Assembly: GCA_032433765.1 (NCBI GenBank)
Contig: JAVIAB010000092.1
Location: 68,510,660-68,574,659, forward strand
Length of the DNA: 64,000 nucleotides
Reading direction: 5' to 3'
DNA from: Megaustenia siamemsis
Taxonomy: Eukaryota > Mollusca > Gastropoda > Stylommatophora > Ariophantidae
Shown here: positions 34,468 to 45,544 of the stretch, one piece after another
Position numbering within the stretch: position 1 is the stretch's first letter
How the letters are laid out: each line of letters begins with the position of its first letter
Made by a program: the position numbers and the translations under genes
The notes under the pieces: generated by a model
The model's input: only the letters and a program-made list of their open reading frames with translations
What the model was told of the DNA's origin: nothing
Database searches by the model: none

Positions 34468-34759
34468 AGAATAAAATATATCTTTGTCTTCTGTCTTATA
34501 TTGATCGTTTTTCATTGATGTTGTATAATCTACTAACCTATCACTATCGCTCAAGTACACCAAGCGCTCCAAAGTCAGCACATACCAGACATAAACAGGT
34601 CACTTCCGGGGTCACTGAGACTAGAGGTCAGCATCCGGACACGAGCCGTCCTGGTTAATTCCCCCTGCGCCGCACGCTTTATGCGCGCCGCGCGCCGCCC
34701 TATATATCTTTGTTAATTTACGGGCCAAATACTATTCAAATACACCCTTGTATACTACT

Positions 34760-34765
34760 TACGTT
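34760..34765. repeat. Target-site duplication, right copy
   Basis: TACGTT directly after the terminal CTACT, followed by gcaccgatgaac of the interrupted LINE. Confidence 0.93.
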
Positions 34766-35185
34766 GCACCGATGAACTCTCTTTTTCATTTTCATTGACA
34801 TAGATTTGTTGCATAAGATATTTTTCATTTTCTGAAATGCTATTTTGGCCTGAGCTATTCTGCTTTTTATTTCTGTGGTCCATCTCCCATCTGATGTTAT
34901 TATTGTGCCAAAGTATTTGAAACGTTGCACTTGTTTCAGATTTGTCTCGTTTATTTTTGTGCTGCATGATGGTGATGATTGTTTCTTCGATATAACCATT
35001 ACTTCTGTTTTCTTACCATCCAGACTGACACCTTTCTTGTTGCTTTCTTTTACTATTATGTCCATCATTTCTTGTAGTTCGTTCTCTGTCTCTGCTATTA
35101 TGACTGTGTTATCCGCATATCGCAAATTATTTATGTTGTGACCGTTGACTTCAATTCCTTTTTTGTCTACTATTGATCCTCTTTT
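34766..35185 (-). pseudogene. LINE family 1, reverse transcriptase part (right of Polinton insertion)
   Basis: Continues the LINE interrupted at 23,603. On the minus strand RYADNTVIIAETENELQEMM (from about 35,122) is the catalytic box, with YADN in place of YADD, then a run ending in KMKKRVHRCNVSS. It keeps 48 bp that the copy at 13.3 kb has lost. It ends near 35,185 at tgatcctctttttttcctc, where homology to the other copy stops. Confidence 0.9.
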
Positions 35186-36230
35186 TTTCCTCTTTTTAAA
35201 AAAATTTCACTGTCCTAATGATGCTTGTCGTTAGCGTTATATACGTCAATAAAATAACGTACACCGACACATATGTTCACACGCACACACACGTATCTGT
35301 AATAAAGTTAAACAGGAGCTTTGTGACGTTAAACATTCATCTCCCATTAAATCTCCTTTAGACGTTGCATTGATGCGGTACTGCATGCTTGATTTTAATT
35401 ATCGGCGCAAATACACACTAACACAAACACATATTTACTGACACATACATGCACTTATACAAACATACACACACACACACATTCAAATATAAATTTACAC
35501 AAACGTACTCATATAAACACACACACACATACTCCCCCGCACTCACACAAAGGTCTCCAATTACATGCGCCTGCACACCCAATTGGTTGAAAGTCTGCTT
35601 GATATCTCGACTCTTGTTATCCTGTTGCTACTGATATCAGGGGCGTTCTTCGAAGTAGTTCTAAGTTAGTGGGTTCTTCCTGACGCCGGCCTGCACTGTT
35701 GGACTCACAAGGAAGAAAGCAGTGCTAGCAAGTTGTGGGGAATGGAGAGATACAATTTAATGGGGGGAAGGGGTGGGGTTGTAACGATGAAAGACTTGCG
35801 TTTAACTACGTTGTGTTCCTCCTCCTTCCTGCCATGACTAGACGATGGGAATGGACAGGACGTGAGCTATGAAAGTATACCCCAGGCATTGCCAGTCCAG
35901 AAATACACAGCGGAAGAGGTACAGGTGGGACAAACACATGCAGACGACATTTAGAGACAAAAACCATAAAGATAATTATTCATACATCCGTCAGTCCTAT
36001 ATCGATCTGTCTATCTACGAAATGAAGTATTTTAGCAATCGAGCATCCTCATATCCGTTCCATTGTCTGTCCCAGCATCTCATAAAAAATGGACTAGTTG
36101 AAGAAAACTAATAGAGAAAAAAGGGCCGAAGACCCACCAACCTTTTATCGATAGCTTATGTGAGATAGAAAGAGCAAATATGATATTGAGTATGACCAGC
36201 AGCCGTGGCAGGTTTTAATTTAGATATTCG
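35186..36230. other. Unassigned region with CA-rich tract
   Basis: A CA-rich patch with (CA)n runs lies at about 35,405-35,545, with smaller ones near 35,280. The rest, including a small plus-strand ORF at 35,869-36,111, shows no recognisable motif. A short GA microsatellite begins at about 36,240. Confidence 0.5.
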
Positions 36231-36289
36231 TTAATTTTCGAGAGATAGATGGAGAGAGCGAGAGAGAGAAAGAGAGAGAAGACATAGAT

Positions 36290-36860
36290 CATGTGCTCTC
36301 TCGATATCTTCTTCTTTCCTTCCTGATCTGCCTTTCAGCGTCGAGGGGAGATGTAATTTGCAGTCTTTTGCTCTTCTGTTCGCCTCTGCTGCTGTTATGT
36401 TTCCTACTGTTTCTAATATTCCATCGATCCATTTATTTTGTGGTCGACCCTTGGGTCTGGTGTTCTCACAACGTTTGTTGAAGGCTCGTTGTGTTGTGTT
36501 TTGATCTTTCTGCCTTGTCACGTGGCCAAACCATTTTATCTGTTGCTTCCTTATATATTCTATGGCGGAGCTATTCCTAGCTTTTTTCTCAGTTCTTCAT
36601 TTCTGATCTTATCTCTCAGACTGTTTCCTGTCACTCGTCTAACACATTTCATCTCAGTAAAGGTTATTTTTCTTATTGTTCTTGCATCTAGGGTCTTGGT
36701 CTGGCATTGGTAGCACAACGTTGGGATGAAGATTGTATTGTATAGTGCTCGTTTTGCCTCCAGAGTTATTTTCTTGTTGGACAATAGTGGTGATAACTCT
36801 CCAATGATTTGACAGGCTTTGTAGCATCTTGATTCTATCTCTGCTATTGAGAATTATCAT
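36290..36860 (-). pseudogene. LINE 3' fragment (family 2)
   Basis: On the minus strand: RIKMLQSLSNHWRV, KRALYNTIFIPTLCYQCQTK, EMKCVRRVTGNSLRDKIRN, then, after a frame change, PKGRPQNKWIDGILETVGN and a C-terminal AAEANRRAKDCKLHLPST. The order matches the family 2 fragment at 10,880-11,330 and extends it at both ends. It is frame-broken and lacks the catalytic core. Confidence 0.85.
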
Positions 36861-37385
36861 TTTTTTTTCTCGACATCGAAAGTACATAATCATAGAGCGA
36901 TATTTCTCACTTTTCCTCCTACATGGCCGTACTTGCTGTTATAAGTTCTACTGTCCGCTCTTTATGTTTTCCGTCCAATTTTATCTCCTCTGTTTACTTT
37001 CTATTTTGCATCCCAGTTTGTTATTGTACCTTTTTATGTGTGCAAAAAGAAGTTGCGTTTGTCCTATTAAAATTGTGTTCAGTTGTCTCTTTTTTTTTCT
37101 TTATGTTCAGCTTTTTTGTTCAAAACTTCATATTGCGCTTTTCTTCTCAGTCCACCCAAATCTTTCCAAACCTAAATCTCGCGTAAAAATGTAGATGGCA
37201 CCAATGGCATTACATTCTACAAAAATCTTCCAAATAAACGATTGGTTTAGAATGTTACTACAAATAAGCTTACATTTAATTGTCGACAAATGCGTTAAAT
37301 ATCCGAGGCTGACGAAACATATCTATTGCTATGATGAATACTGAAGCCAGAAATACTTCAAAGCTGGTAAGTACAAAGTCGCATT
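36861..37385. other. Unassigned spacer
   Basis: AT-rich, low complexity in places. No supported feature. Confidence 0.5.
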
Positions 37386-37389
37386 TATT

Positions 37390-37581
37390 AAACTCATCAT
37401 CATCTGGTCGCATGTCTTTTACAGAAGGTTGCTTTCACCACAGCCCGTCTGGAAGAGTCTCTCTCTCTCTAGTCAGATCTCCCACAGAACATTGTATTCA
37501 CCACAGCCCGTTTGAAAGAATCTCTCTCTCTCTAGTCAGACCTCCCACAGAACGTTGCATTCACCACCTGTCGTCTGAAAG

Positions 37582-37625
<44 letters not shown>

Positions 37626-37790
37626 GTCAGATCTCTTTCTTCTGTTGTCATTATCAAGGTATTTTTGATGTCTTGAAACGACCTTCTTCTTGGTCTGCCC
37701 CTGATGCGTCGTCCAGGAAATATACCTTCCATTATTGTTCTTTTCAATCCGCTGTGTCTTTTGACGTGGCAATAGCTTTTAATTTCCTCT
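37390..37790 (-). mobile_element. LINE C-terminus joined to a three-unit 61-bp repeat
   Basis: The minus-strand frame 37,747-37,532 reads MKRTIMEGIFPGRRIRGRP, a LINE ORF2 C-terminal motif. An in-frame (GA)n expansion (RERERE) follows, then RDSFRRQVVNATFCGRSD and a stop. The last 60 bp are repeated twice more with slight changes (to about 37,410), ending in a catcatcat tail at 37,395. The repeated piece is the same sequence as the satellite at 4,745-7,860. This is a plausible progenitor form. Confidence 0.8.
37576..37624. repeat. (CT)n microsatellite
   Basis: A pure CT run on the plus strand of about 48 bp, inside the LINE tail. Confidence 0.95.
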
Positions 37791-38446
37791 AAAGAATTAT
37801 ATTTATAAGGCAGTTCTTTTTAATGTCTATAACTCTTTTAATATGTCAATAGTTAACTACAGTGTAATAATGTGTTACAAGCTGGAGGCATTTTTGTCAT
37901 ATTTAAAATTGTTGACTTTACTTAAATAACTGTAACGCGGCATGATTTTCTTTACCCAATCTGACGTGAACATACATTACAGATGTTTCAAACAATGAAC
38001 AACCCAAACTCCAGTCTTTATTGGTTTCAACGTGATTAAAGAAAACTAAAACTATTGGTGTTTGTAATTCTTGTTTTATTACATTTTTTCCTAAGCAATT
38101 ATAAATTAAAGGAAATTCTATTTCATTCTATTTTATTCACATTTTATAGAAGGCATCTTTCAAATTGTACGAGTGTAGTCTTATGTCTAGTAATGCTTGA
38201 TTCTTATTTATTTTATCATGTCTGTAGATATTCATTCTTTTTTTTCTGGCAAGCCAATAACATCGGCCCGATTGTTAATCTCCAGGAACCACTAACAACA
38301 GCGGCTATCAATCTACCAAATCCCATTAATTGTATTTATCATCTCGTGCAGTGTCTTCATCGCCCTTCTTGTCTTGAAAGTTTTTCAAAGCTGATAGCAA
38401 ATTTTGAAGAGAGTCAAGGTGACAGTTTTAAGAAAAGTTGCGCAGT
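37791..38446. other. Unassigned spacer
   Basis: AT-rich, no motif recognised. The ORF at 38,055-38,456 is hydrophobic at its start and otherwise has no domain signal, so I do not call it a gene. Confidence 0.5.
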
Positions 38447-38780
38447 CCGGAAGTAGAAAAATGGGATCAGTCTGGAAGTAGAAAAATGGGATCAGTCCGG
38501 AAGTAGAAAAATTGGATCAGTCCGGAAGTAGAAAAATGGGATCAGTCCGGAAGTAGAAAATGGGATCAGTCTGGAAATAGAAAGATGAGATCAGTCTGGA
38601 AGTAGAAAAATTGGATCAGTCTGGGAGTAGAAAAATGGGAGCAGTCTGGAAGTAGAAAAATGGGATCAATCTGGAAGTAGAAAAAATGGGATCAGTCTGG
38701 AAGTAGAAAAATGGGATCAGTCTGGACGTAGAAAAATGGGACCAATCTGGAAGTAGAAAAATGGGATCAGTCTTAACGGG
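38447..38780 (+). repeat. 25-bp array, block X
   Basis: About 13 units of gtctggaagtagaaaaatgg plus gatca, period 25. The same array continues at 46,616-47,128. It breaks off at 38,781 where the inverted segment A begins. Confidence 0.93.
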
Positions 38781-38799
38781 ATCAGAAGTTAACGTTCGT

Positions 38800-39030
38800 T
38801 ACTTTTGTTCGTGTAAGAGAGCACGGAGAATCGACCAGCTGCAATGACAACTGGAAACATTGAGGGAAGAAGAGAGATAGAGACGGAGCAGAAATGCCAA
38901 GTAATTTATGAGAATGCCTTGGTAGGAAGTCAGCAACTGAAATGATTTGAAAAAAAAATTAGAAAACTAGAGACAGAAAGTTGTGGAGAAACAGAATCAC
39001 CCACGCCAGCAGGAAAATGATGATGATACT
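38800..39030 (+). mobile_element. LINE family 1 3' end remnant
   Basis: Plus-strand pieces resemble TTGKIEGRRDRG, then SATEMI, then RKLWRNRITHASRKMM, the tail of family 1 LINEs (compare 46,130-46,330). It ends in an atgatgatga tail at about 39,016-39,026. Mirrored at 49,250-49,480. Confidence 0.7.
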
Positions 39031-39127
39031 CGTGATGACTAAGAAGTTATTTTTACAATTACACTTCTCAAAGGTGAGACTTTTCCTACCAGTCATTTCC
39101 AGCTTCTTTTATTCCAGGAATTTGTTT

Positions 39128-39590
39128 CATTCGACTCGTTATATTCCTCAGTGTTTTAATTCCTCAGTGTTATATTCCTCAGTGTTATATTCCTCAGTGT
39201 TTTAATTCCTCAGTGTTATATTCCTCAGTGTTATATTCCTCAGTGTTATATTCCTCAGTGTTATATTCCTCAGTGTTTTATTCCTCAGTGTTTTAATTCC
39301 TCAGTGTTATATTCTTCAGTGTCATATTCCTCAGTGTTATATTCCTCAGTGTTATATTCTTCAGTGTTATATTCCTCAGTGTTTTATTCTTCAGTGTTAT
39401 ATTCTTCAGTGTTATATTCCTCAGTGTTATATTCTTCAGTGTTATATTCCTCAGTGTTTTATTCCTCAGTGTTTTATTCCTCAGTGTTTTTATTCCTCAG
39501 TGTTATATTCCTCAGTGTGATGATATTCCTCAGTGTTTTATTCCTCAGTGTTTTTATTCCTCAGTGTTATATTTCTCAGCAAAGTCTACT
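39128..39590. repeat. 15-bp satellite array
   Basis: Units of tcagtgttatattcc, period 15, about 30 copies with ttttaattcc and tcttcag variants. Because 15 is a multiple of three, a serine/tyrosine/valine-rich frame (39,304-39,678) stays open; it is not a gene. The mirror array at 48,592-49,150 is about seven units longer. Confidence 0.95.
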
Positions 39591-40380
39591 CCACCCTCAT
39601 CATAGCCTCATAATTCACAATTTTATCATTTACACTTCGTGCTTTCGTCTGGTTTATGTGAAAATAATACATGATTAATCCAGTTTACAATTAGGATGGA
39701 TTTGTATTGTCTTTCCTGTGAGCTATTTTGGCAACATATATATGTGATTTTGGCAGGTTAAAGTGCGCTGTTTCTGACAATTTATTTGATCTATTTTTAT
39801 GTTTAAAACAACCTGGTTAGCTGCCGATTTATTTTAAAGGCATTTTATTTATTTCTTAATTTTATTAATGTGTACATATATTGTAACATATATTAATATA
39901 ATAAGAATTACAACTAAAAAGTATACTAAAATGTTGCACAAAATACAATTATACATTAAAAACATGAACTGACTACGAGTTGAGTTACTGAAACAAACAA
40001 ACTTGACCAAAAAAAAAATCGAGAATATGTCAACGCGTGGCGGATATTTTTTTGTAGAAAACGTCTGAGTTCAGTCTCCACGAGGATTTCCTAACTTTTA
40101 TATTATACCACACACAAACATACACACACAAACACGCACACACAGATACCCGTGCACGCGCACAGAGTATAACTATCATTAGAAAAAAAATTATATAATA
40201 AAAAATCGAATTCTATGAAAGTATGAGCAGTACATGTGAACTACATACGCAAAATCTTTGACCCCTGCTTCCACTCTTCCACTCCTTATCATCGAATTCC
40301 AATTTTACTGATACTCGACTCCGATTCCTACTTCTCTGTTTCACGACTCAGGTTATCATTTTTCTCTTACCAGCCACACT
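39591..40380. other. AT-rich spacer with CA tract
   Basis: No gene. An ACAC-rich patch with GC-rich cacgcgcac sits at about 40,110-40,165. The mirror is at 47,800-48,590. Confidence 0.5.
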
Positions 40381-40384
40381 GATG

Positions 40385-41044
40385 CCATTCTTATACTTCC
40401 AGTCCACGATCCCATTTCTATACTTCCAGTCAATGATACCATTCTTATACTTCCAGTCCACGATCCCATTTCTATACTTCCATTCACTGATACCATTTTT
40501 TCTCCAGTCTCTGATAACATTTTTCTACTTCCAGTCACTGATACCATTTTTCTACTTCCAGTCTCTGATACCATTTTTCTACTTCCAGTCACTGATACCA
40601 TTTTTCTACTTCCAGTCACTGATACCATTTTTCTACTTCCAGTCTCTGATACCATTTTTATACTTCCAGTCTCTGATACCATTTTTCTACTTCCAGTCAC
40701 TGATACCATTTTTCTACTTCCAGTCTCTGATACCATTTTTCTACTTCCAGTCTCTGATACCATTTTTCTAATTCCAGTCCACGATCACATTTTATAACTA
40801 CAGTCCATGATCCCATTTTTATACTTCCAGTCAATGATGCCATTTTTATACCTCCAGACCATGATCCCATTTTTATACTTCCAGTCAATGATACAATTGT
40901 TATACTTCCAGTCCATGATCCCATTTTTCTACTTCCAGTCACTGATGCAATTTTTATACTTCCAGTCCATGATCCCATTTTTATCCTTCCAGTCCATTAT
41001 CCCATTTTTATACTTCCAGTCACTGATGTCATTTTTATACTCCC
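40385..41044 (-). repeat. 27-bp satellite array
   Basis: On the minus strand, gactggaagtagaaaaatgg plus tatcaga, period 27, about 24 units. It is related to the 25-bp array by two extra bases. The 27-bp period keeps frames open (MVSETGSRK nine-residue repeat on one strand, FQSLIPFFY on the other). Mirrored at 47,129-47,800. Confidence 0.94.
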
Positions 41045-41046
41045 TA

Positions 41047-41062
41047 TATAGCTATTTAGGAG

Positions 41063-41107
<45 letters not shown>

Positions 41108-41661
41108 CTAACAATTCTAGCTCTGGTCTATCTCCTATAGCTATTCTAGTTCTGGTCTCCCTCTCTCTCTTAACTAACTATTTTAGCTCTGGTATCTCTA
41201 TAGCTATTTTATATCTGGTCTTCCTCATTCTCTCTCTCTCTCTTAACTAACGTTTCTAGCTCTGGTCTCTCTATGCGATTCTAGATTTGGTCTCTCTCTC
41301 TTAACTAACTATTCCAGCTCTGGTCTCTCCTATAGCTATTCTAGGTCTGGTCTCTCTCTCTCTCTCTCTCTTAACTAACTATTCCAGCTCTGGTCTCTCT
41401 ATAGCTATTCTAGATCTGGTCTCTCTATAGCTATTCTAGATCTGGTCTCTCTCTCTCTTAACTAACTATTCTAGCTCTGGTCTCTCTATAGCTATTCTAG
41501 ATCTGGTCTCGCTCTCTCTCCCTTAACTAACTATTCCAGCTCTGGTCTCTCTTTAGCTATTCTAGATCTGGTCTCTCTATAGCTATTCTAGATCTGGTCT
41601 CTCTCTCTCTTAACTAACTATTCTAGCTATCGTCTCTCTATAGCTATTCTAGATCTGAACT

Positions 41662-41699
<38 letters not shown>

Positions 41700-43559
41700 C
41701 TAATTGTTCTAGCTCTGGTCTCTCTGTAGATATTCTATATCTGGTTTCTCTCCCCCTTAAATACTTTTCTAGCTCTGGTCTCTCTATAGCTATTCTAGAT
41801 CTGGTCTCGCTCTCTCTCCCTTAACTAACTATTCCAGCTCTGGTCTCTCTATAGCTATTCTAGATCTGGTCTCTCTATAGCTATTCTAGTTCTGGTCTCT
41901 CTCTCTCTTAACTAACTATTCTAGCTATCGTCTCTCTATAGCTATTCTAGATCTGAACTCCCCCCCCCCTCTCTCTCTCTCTCTTAACTAATTGTTCTAG
42001 CTCTGGTCTCTCTGTAGATATTCTATATCTGGTTTCTCTCTCACTTAACTAACTATTCTAGCTCTGGTCTCTCTATAGCTCTTCTAGATCTGGTCTTCCT
42101 CCCCCTCTCTCTCTCTTAACTAACTATTCTAGCTCTGGTCTCGTTATAGCTATTCTAGATTTTATCTCTCTCCCTCTGTCTCTTAACTAACTATTCTAAC
42201 TCTGGTTTCTCTATGCTATTCTAGATCTGGTCTCTCTCTCTCTCTCTTAACTATTCTAGCTCTGGTCTCTCTATGCTATTCTAGATCTGGTCTCTCTATA
42301 GCTATTCTAGCTCTGGTCTCTCTATAGCTATTTTAGCTCTGGCCTCTCTATAGCTATTCTAGATCTGGTCTCTCTCTCCCACTCTCTCACTTAACTAACA
42401 ATTCCAGCTCTGTTATCTCTATAGCTATTCTAGATCTGGTCTCTCTTTCTCTCTCTCTCTTAACTAACTATTCCAGCTTGGTCTATTCTATAGCTATTCT
42501 AGATCTGGTCTCTCTTTCTCTCTCTCTCTCTCTTAACTAACTATTCCAGCTTGGTCTATTCTATAGCAATTCTAGATCTGGTCTCTCTTTCTCTCTCTCT
42601 CTTAACTAACTATTCCAGCTTGGTCTATTCTATAGCTATTCTAGATCTGGTCTCTCTTTCTCTCTCTCTCTCTCTTAACTAACTATTCCAGCTTGGTCTA
42701 TTCTATAGCTATTCTAGATCTGGTCTCTCTCTCCCACTCTCTCACTTAACTAACAATTCCAGCTCTGTTATCTCTATAGCTATTCTAGATCTGGTCTCTC
42801 TTTCTCTCTCTCTCTCTCTTAACTAACTATTCCAGCTTGGTCTATTCTATAGCTATTCTAGCTCTGGTCTCTCTATCGCTATTCTAGATCTGGTCTCTCT
42901 CTCTCTCTCTCTCTTAACTAACATTTTTAGCTTTAGTCTCTCTATAGCTATTTAGGAGCTGTTCTCTCTCTCTCTCTCTTAACTAACAATTCTAGCTCTT
43001 GTCTCTCAATAGCTATTCTAGTTCTGGTCTACCTCTATCTCTTAACTAACTATTCTAGCTCTGGTATCTCTACAGCTATTTTAGATCTGGTCTTCCTCAT
43101 TCTCTCTCTCTCTCTTAACTAACGTTTCTAGCTCTGGTCTCTCTATGCTATTCTAGATTTGGGATCACTCTCTTAACTAACTATTCCTGCTCTGGTCTCT
43201 CTATAGCTATTCTAGATCTGGTCTCTCTCTCTCTTAACTAACTATTCTAGCTATCGTCTCTCTATAGCTATTCTAGATCTGAACTCCCCCCCCCCTCTCT
43301 CTCTCTCTTAACTAATTGTTCTAGCTCTGGTCTCTCTGTAGATATTCTATATCTGGTTTCTCTCCCCCTTAACTAACTATTCTAGCTCTGGTCTCTCTAT
43401 AGCTATTCTAGATCTGGTCTCTCTCTCTCTCTCCCTTAACTAACTATTCCAGCTCTGGTCTCTCTATAGATAGCTCTTCTAGATCTGGTCTTCCCCCCCC
43501 TCTCTCTCTCTCTCTCTTAACTAACTATTCTAGCTCTGGTCTCGTTATAGCTATTCTAG

Positions 43560-43599
<40 letters not shown>

Positions 43600-43826
43600 C
43601 TAACAATTCTAGCTCAGGTCTCTCTAAAGCTATTCTAGTTCTAGTCTCTCTCTCTCTTAACTAACTATTCTAGCTCTGGTCTCGTTATAGCTATTCTAGA
43701 TTTTCTCTCTCTCTCTCTTAACTAACAATTCTAGCTCAGGTCTCTCTAAAGCTATTCTAGTTCTGGTCTCTCTTAACTAACTATTCTAGCTCTTGTCGAT
43801 GCTATTCTAGATCTGGTCTCTTGATG
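41047..43826. repeat. CT-rich composite satellite
   Basis: Units of variable length made of three modules: (CT)n, ttaactaactattccagctc, and tggtctctctatagctattc followed by tagatctgg. The pyrimidine strand is the plus strand here. The (CT)n module varies from about 4 to 18 repeats, and occasional C-runs (cccccccc) occur. The inverted form is 55,905-58,692 and extends to the window end. Confidence 0.93.
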
Positions 43827-43827
43827 C

Positions 43828-44160
43828 TATGAGGTGAACGGGGCAGGACTTGTGAACAAGTTTATTATTTCATTCTGTTTGAGATTTGATTTATGGACAG
43901 TTGTACAATGTGCGATGATGATATGCCGACGACCAGAAACAAGGCTCATTACTACAGCAGATATGGAAGCTATCACCGACACACATGGCTTGCGCCGGGG
44001 TAGGTGAACAATAACCCTTACATACTCCACCTCTTCACGGTGCCTCCAGAAATAGACTAACCTATTTAGTCTGGCCAAACGAGTAAGGACTGAAAAGGGA
44101 CGACAAACCGGTGCTAAAAAAAACATGCTAAAGTCGGCCGAAAGGCGAAAAATATAATGG
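43828..44160 (-). mobile_element. SINE-like dispersed repeat, copy 2
   Basis: Minus-strand match to the repeat at 20,225-20,465 (ggccagactaaataggttag, ctggaggcacc, gcgcaagccat). It sits exactly between the CT-rich array and the 65-bp array, in arm B. Confidence 0.65.
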
Positions 44161-45515
44161 TTCTGCAGCAAACTAAAACACAACGTTCTAAGCCCACTTA
44201 ACGTCTCTCTATATCTATTCTAGTTCTGCAGCAAACTAAAACCCAACGTATCTAAGCCCACTCTAACGTCTCTCTATAGCTATTCTAGTTCTGTAGCAAA
44301 CTAAAACACAACGTATCTAAGCCCACTCTAACGTCTCTCTATAGCTATTCTTGTTCTGTAGCAAACTAAAACACAACGTATCTAAGCCCACTCTAACGTC
44401 TCTCTATAGCTATTCTAGTTCTGCAGCAAACTAAAACACAACGTATCTAAGCCCACTCTTACATCTCTCTATAGCTATTCTAGTTCTGCAGCAAACTAAA
44501 ACACAACGTATCTAAGCCCACTCTAACGTCTCTCTATAGCTATTCTAGTTCTGCAGCAAACTAAAACACAACGTATCTAAGCCCACTCTAACGTCTCTCT
44601 ATAGCTATTCTAGTTCTGCAGCAAACTAAAACACAACGTATCTAAGCCCACTCTAACGTCTCTCTATAGCTATTTTAGTTCTGCAGCAAACTAAAACACA
44701 ACGTATCTAAGCTCACTCTAACGTCTCTCTATAGTTATTTTAGTTCTGCAGCAAACTAAAACACAACGTATCTAAGCCCACTCTAACGTCTCTCTATAGC
44801 TATTCTAGTTCTGCAGCAAACTAAAACACAACGTATCTAAGCTCACTCTAACGTCTCTCTATAGTTATTCTAGTTCTGCAGCAAACTAAAACACAACGTA
44901 TCTAAGCCCACTCTAACGTCTCTCTATAGCTATTCTAGTTCTGCAGCAAACTAAAACACAACGTATCTAAGCCCACTCTAACGTCTATCTATAGCTATTC
45001 TAGTTCTGCAGCAAACTAAAACACAACGTATCTAAGCCCACTCTAACGTCTCTCTATAGCTATTCTAGTTCTGTAGCAAACTAAAACACAACGTATCTAA
45101 GCCCACTCTAACGTCTCTCTATAGCTATTCTAGTTCTGCAGCAAACTAAAACACAACGTATCTAAGCCCACTCTAACGTCTATCTATAGCTATTCTAGTT
45201 CTGCAGCAAACTAAAACACAACGTATCTAAGCCCACTCTAACGTCTCTCTATAGCTATTCTAGTTCTGCAGCAAACTAAAACACAACGTATCTAAGCCCA
45301 CTCTAACGTCTCTCTATAGCTATTCTAGTTCTGCAGCAAACTAAAACACAACGTATCTAAGCCCACTCTAACGTCTCTCTATAGCTATTCTAGTTCTGCA
45401 GCAAACTAAAACACAACGTATCTAAGCCCACTCTAACGTCTATCTATAGCTATTCTAATTCTGCAGCAAACTAAAACACAACGTATCTAAGCTCACTCTA
45501 ACGTCTGTCTAAAGA
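44161..45515. repeat. 65-bp satellite array
   Basis: Twenty or so units of tctctctatagctattctag plus ttctgcagcaaactaaaaca plus caacgtatctaagcccactc plus taacg, period 65. The first 24 bases match a module of the CT-rich array next door. Units are highly uniform. The mirror array is 54,145-55,565. Confidence 0.96.
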
Positions 45516-45544
45516 TGGCTGATGATGAGGACAATCAATTTCTT

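Larger units (their letters stand above)
23610..34759. mobile_element. Palindromic Polinton/Maverick-type element
   Basis: An 11,150-bp insertion flanked by a 6-bp duplication. Both ends start AGTAGTATACAAGGGTGT, agreeing with the AG termini known for Polintons. Its two arms (23,610-28,328 and 30,034-34,759) are inverted copies of about 4.72 kb, each with a family B DNA polymerase gene whose 3' end points to the terminus. The unpaired loop (28,329-30,033) holds the intact gene's first 40 codons, its promoter and a 136-bp array. No integrase, ATPase, protease or capsid gene is present, so it depended on another element for integration. Known Polintons are 15-20 kb with repeats of up to about 1 kb. 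This shape looks like a copy-back deletion derivative. Confidence 0.9.
30034..34759. repeat. Right arm of palindromic element
   Basis: Inverted copy of 23,610-28,328. The match begins at tacaagagtagacagcc (30,034), and sequence to the left is unrelated to the left arm. The GC-rich patch near 34,670-34,700 has one extra 7-bp unit. Confidence 0.95.
38781..41044. repeat. Inverted duplication arm A
   Basis: Reverse complement of 47,129-49,498. Coding-like frames, AT-rich spacer and repeats occur in mirror order. The other arm is 106 bp longer, all of it within the 15-bp array. The left junction shares ATCAG with the 25-bp array unit. Confidence 0.95.

Noticed and set aside
23610..34759. Palindrome as a plain pair of convergent or divergent host genes
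   Set aside because: Exact 6-bp duplication, identical AG termini and the empty LINE paralogue show it moved as one unit.
39304..39678. Ser/Tyr/Val-rich 124-codon ORF
   Set aside because: 15-bp array translated; the length changes with unit number in the mirror copy.
40356..41250. ORFs in the 27-bp array on both strands, and their mirrors at 47,016-47,817
   Set aside because: Nine-residue repeats forced by the 27-bp period; opposite strands are open equally, so there is no coding preference.
43827..44183. 118-codon ORF (and its mirror 55,542-55,898) as a gene
   Set aside because: It covers the SINE-like repeat and runs into satellite sequence; the diverged copy at 20.2 kb does not keep the frame.
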